From positions 1,178,001 through 1,242,000 of the forward strand of contig NZ_BDBD01000011.1 in the NCBI RefSeq assembly GCF_001612805.1: a DNA stretch of 64,000 nt, written 5' to 3'. The notes under the pieces are model-generated. The model was not told the DNA's origin and made no database searches. It saw only the letters and a program-made list of their open reading frames with translations. The stretch is from Nocardia coubleae NBRC 108252 (GTDB lineage Bacteria > Actinomycetota > Actinomycetes > Mycobacteriales > Mycobacteriaceae). The translations under genes were made by a program, and so were the position numbers. This document shows, one piece after another, positions 63,256 to 64,000 of the stretch (position 1 is the first letter of the stretch; each line of letters opens with the position of its first letter).

Positions 63256-63277
63256 TATTACCTGAGGAGGGGTAGCT

Positions 63278-64000
63278 ATGCCGGACCGTCTACCGGTGGT
63301 TTTCGTCCATGGAATTCGGATGAGCGGGGCGGCCTGGACGTTGGTCGCCGACCGCGCCGGCCGGGTGCGCCCTGTCACCGCTGTCGACCTGCCCGGCCAC
63401 GGGCGCAGACGCGGCGAACGGTTCACCGTCGCCGGGTCCGCCGAAACGGTCTGCGAGGCAATAGATTCCCTCGGCGGCCGCGCCCTAGTCGTCGGACATT
63501 CGCTGGGTGGGTACGTCGGTATCGCCACTGCGGAAATGGCTCCGGCGAAGGTGGCGGGGCTCGTGGTCGCGGGTTCGACGTGCGTGCCCACGCGAACTCT
63601 GATGACACCGTTCACTGTGATGCATCGAGTGCTCTCGCGGCAGCCCGACGGTGGCCAACGGGCGAGTTCACGCGTGTTCGACCGGGTCCTTCCACCAGCC
63701 ATCGCCCGCGCCGTCGAGACCGCGGGTATCGCGACCGAGGTCATCCCCGATGTCGTCGACGAACTGAGCGGCTTCGACGTGCTCGCCGCCCTCGGCTCCT
63801 ATGCGGGGCCGATATCCCTGGTCAACGGCCGCCACGATCACTTCCGCGTGCAGGAGCGCCGGTTCCTGCGGCAGTGCCGCGACGGCCGCCTGATCGTCGT
63901 CGCCGGCGCCGGACACTATCTGCCCCTGATCCATCCGGAACGGTTCACCGAACTCGTACTCGAGGCCGCGACAGCAGCCGAGGCAGCCTCCTATCGGTAA
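63278..64000 (+). CDS. Alpha/beta hydrolase under TetR control
   Basis: The 240-residue product has the classical hydrolase fold: PVVFVHGIRMSGAAWTLVAD (oxyanion region), the nucleophile elbow LVVGHSLGGYVGI, SLVNGRHDHFR with the acid, and GAGHYLPLIHPERF with the catalytic histidine. There is no signal peptide, so it is cytosolic. GAGGAGGGG precedes the ATG and the TAA stop coincides with the window end. The tight operator arrangement suggests induction by its substrate, perhaps an ester or a lactone antibiotic. Confidence 0.87.
   Translation: MPDRLPVVFVHGIRMSGAAWTLVADRAGRVRPVTAVDLPGHGRRRGERFTVAGSAETVCEAIDSLGGRALVVGHSLGGYVGIATAEMAPAKVAGLVVAGSTCVPTRTLMTPFTVMHRVLSRQPDGGQRASSRVFDRVLPPAIARAVETAGIATEVIPDVVDELSGFDVLAALGSYAGPISLVNGRHDHFRVQERRFLRQCRDGRLIVVAGAGHYLPLIHPERFTELVLEAATAAEAASYR

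Overview
The window is high-GC, gene-dense DNA from a mycolic-acid actinobacterium, most likely Nocardia or a close relative such as Rhodococcus. This is inferred from gene content: a secreted endoglycoceramidase, a GAP-type lipid-addressing protein, a FadD15-like acyl-CoA ligase, a PtpB-like secreted phosphatase, an encapsulin with a DyP peroxidase, and many GTG and leaderless starts. I see no rRNA, tRNA, CRISPR array, insertion sequence or prophage, so this reads as ordinary chromosome with accessory functions.

Layout. 0-12 kb: a truncated TetR gene, endoglycoceramidase, a long acyl-CoA dehydrogenase divergent from its probable TetR repressor, gdhA, a secreted lipase, two small coiled-coil proteins with a phospholipase D-family enzyme, and a lipoprotein serine hydrolase. 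11.5-14.4 kb: a frameshifted DUF4345 gene, a small conserved protein preceded by 11-bp-phased direct repeats, and a soluble SPFH protein translationally coupled to a divergent NAD-kinase-like protein behind a perfect operator-like dyad. 14.5-19.9 kb: secreted tyrosine phosphatase, IclR and STAND-LuxR regulators, and a kinase-fold protein. 19.9-27.6 kb: a membrane-transport cluster (AI-2E family, DUF389, SHOCT, GAP, SulP and another membrane protein) ending in an alkyl sulfatase. Four copies of one 17-bp dyad lie in front of its transcription units.

27.7-41.9 kb: SDR/PaaX pair, ABC1 kinase, a nitrate-sensing-type histidine kinase coupled to a PucR-like regulator, a secreted hydrolase, a second STAND-LuxR, a MarR/Old-Yellow-Enzyme divergent pair with three matching dyads, a short UvrA paralogue and DUF488. 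42-48 kb: a formate-dehydrogenase-type group (fdhD, a decayed DUF1345 gene, LysR, FUSC membrane protein, FdhF/YdeP-like molybdopterin oxidoreductase) with a LysR-type dyad in the FUSC/fdhF divergent promoter region. 48-54 kb: a secreted propeller-like protein, DyP peroxidase with a cargo-loading tail, its encapsulin shell, a cydA without cydB, and an Asn/Gly-repeat secreted protein. 54-64 kb: P450, topoisomerase IB, MarR-fadD operon, a PLP decarboxylase, small proteins, and a TetR/hydrolase pair separated by two identical 18-bp palindromes.

The strongest candidates for undescribed biology are the shared TCAYCC-N5-GKGTGA regulatory element of the 20-26 kb membrane/sulfatase cluster, and the SPFH plus NAD-kinase-like operon.
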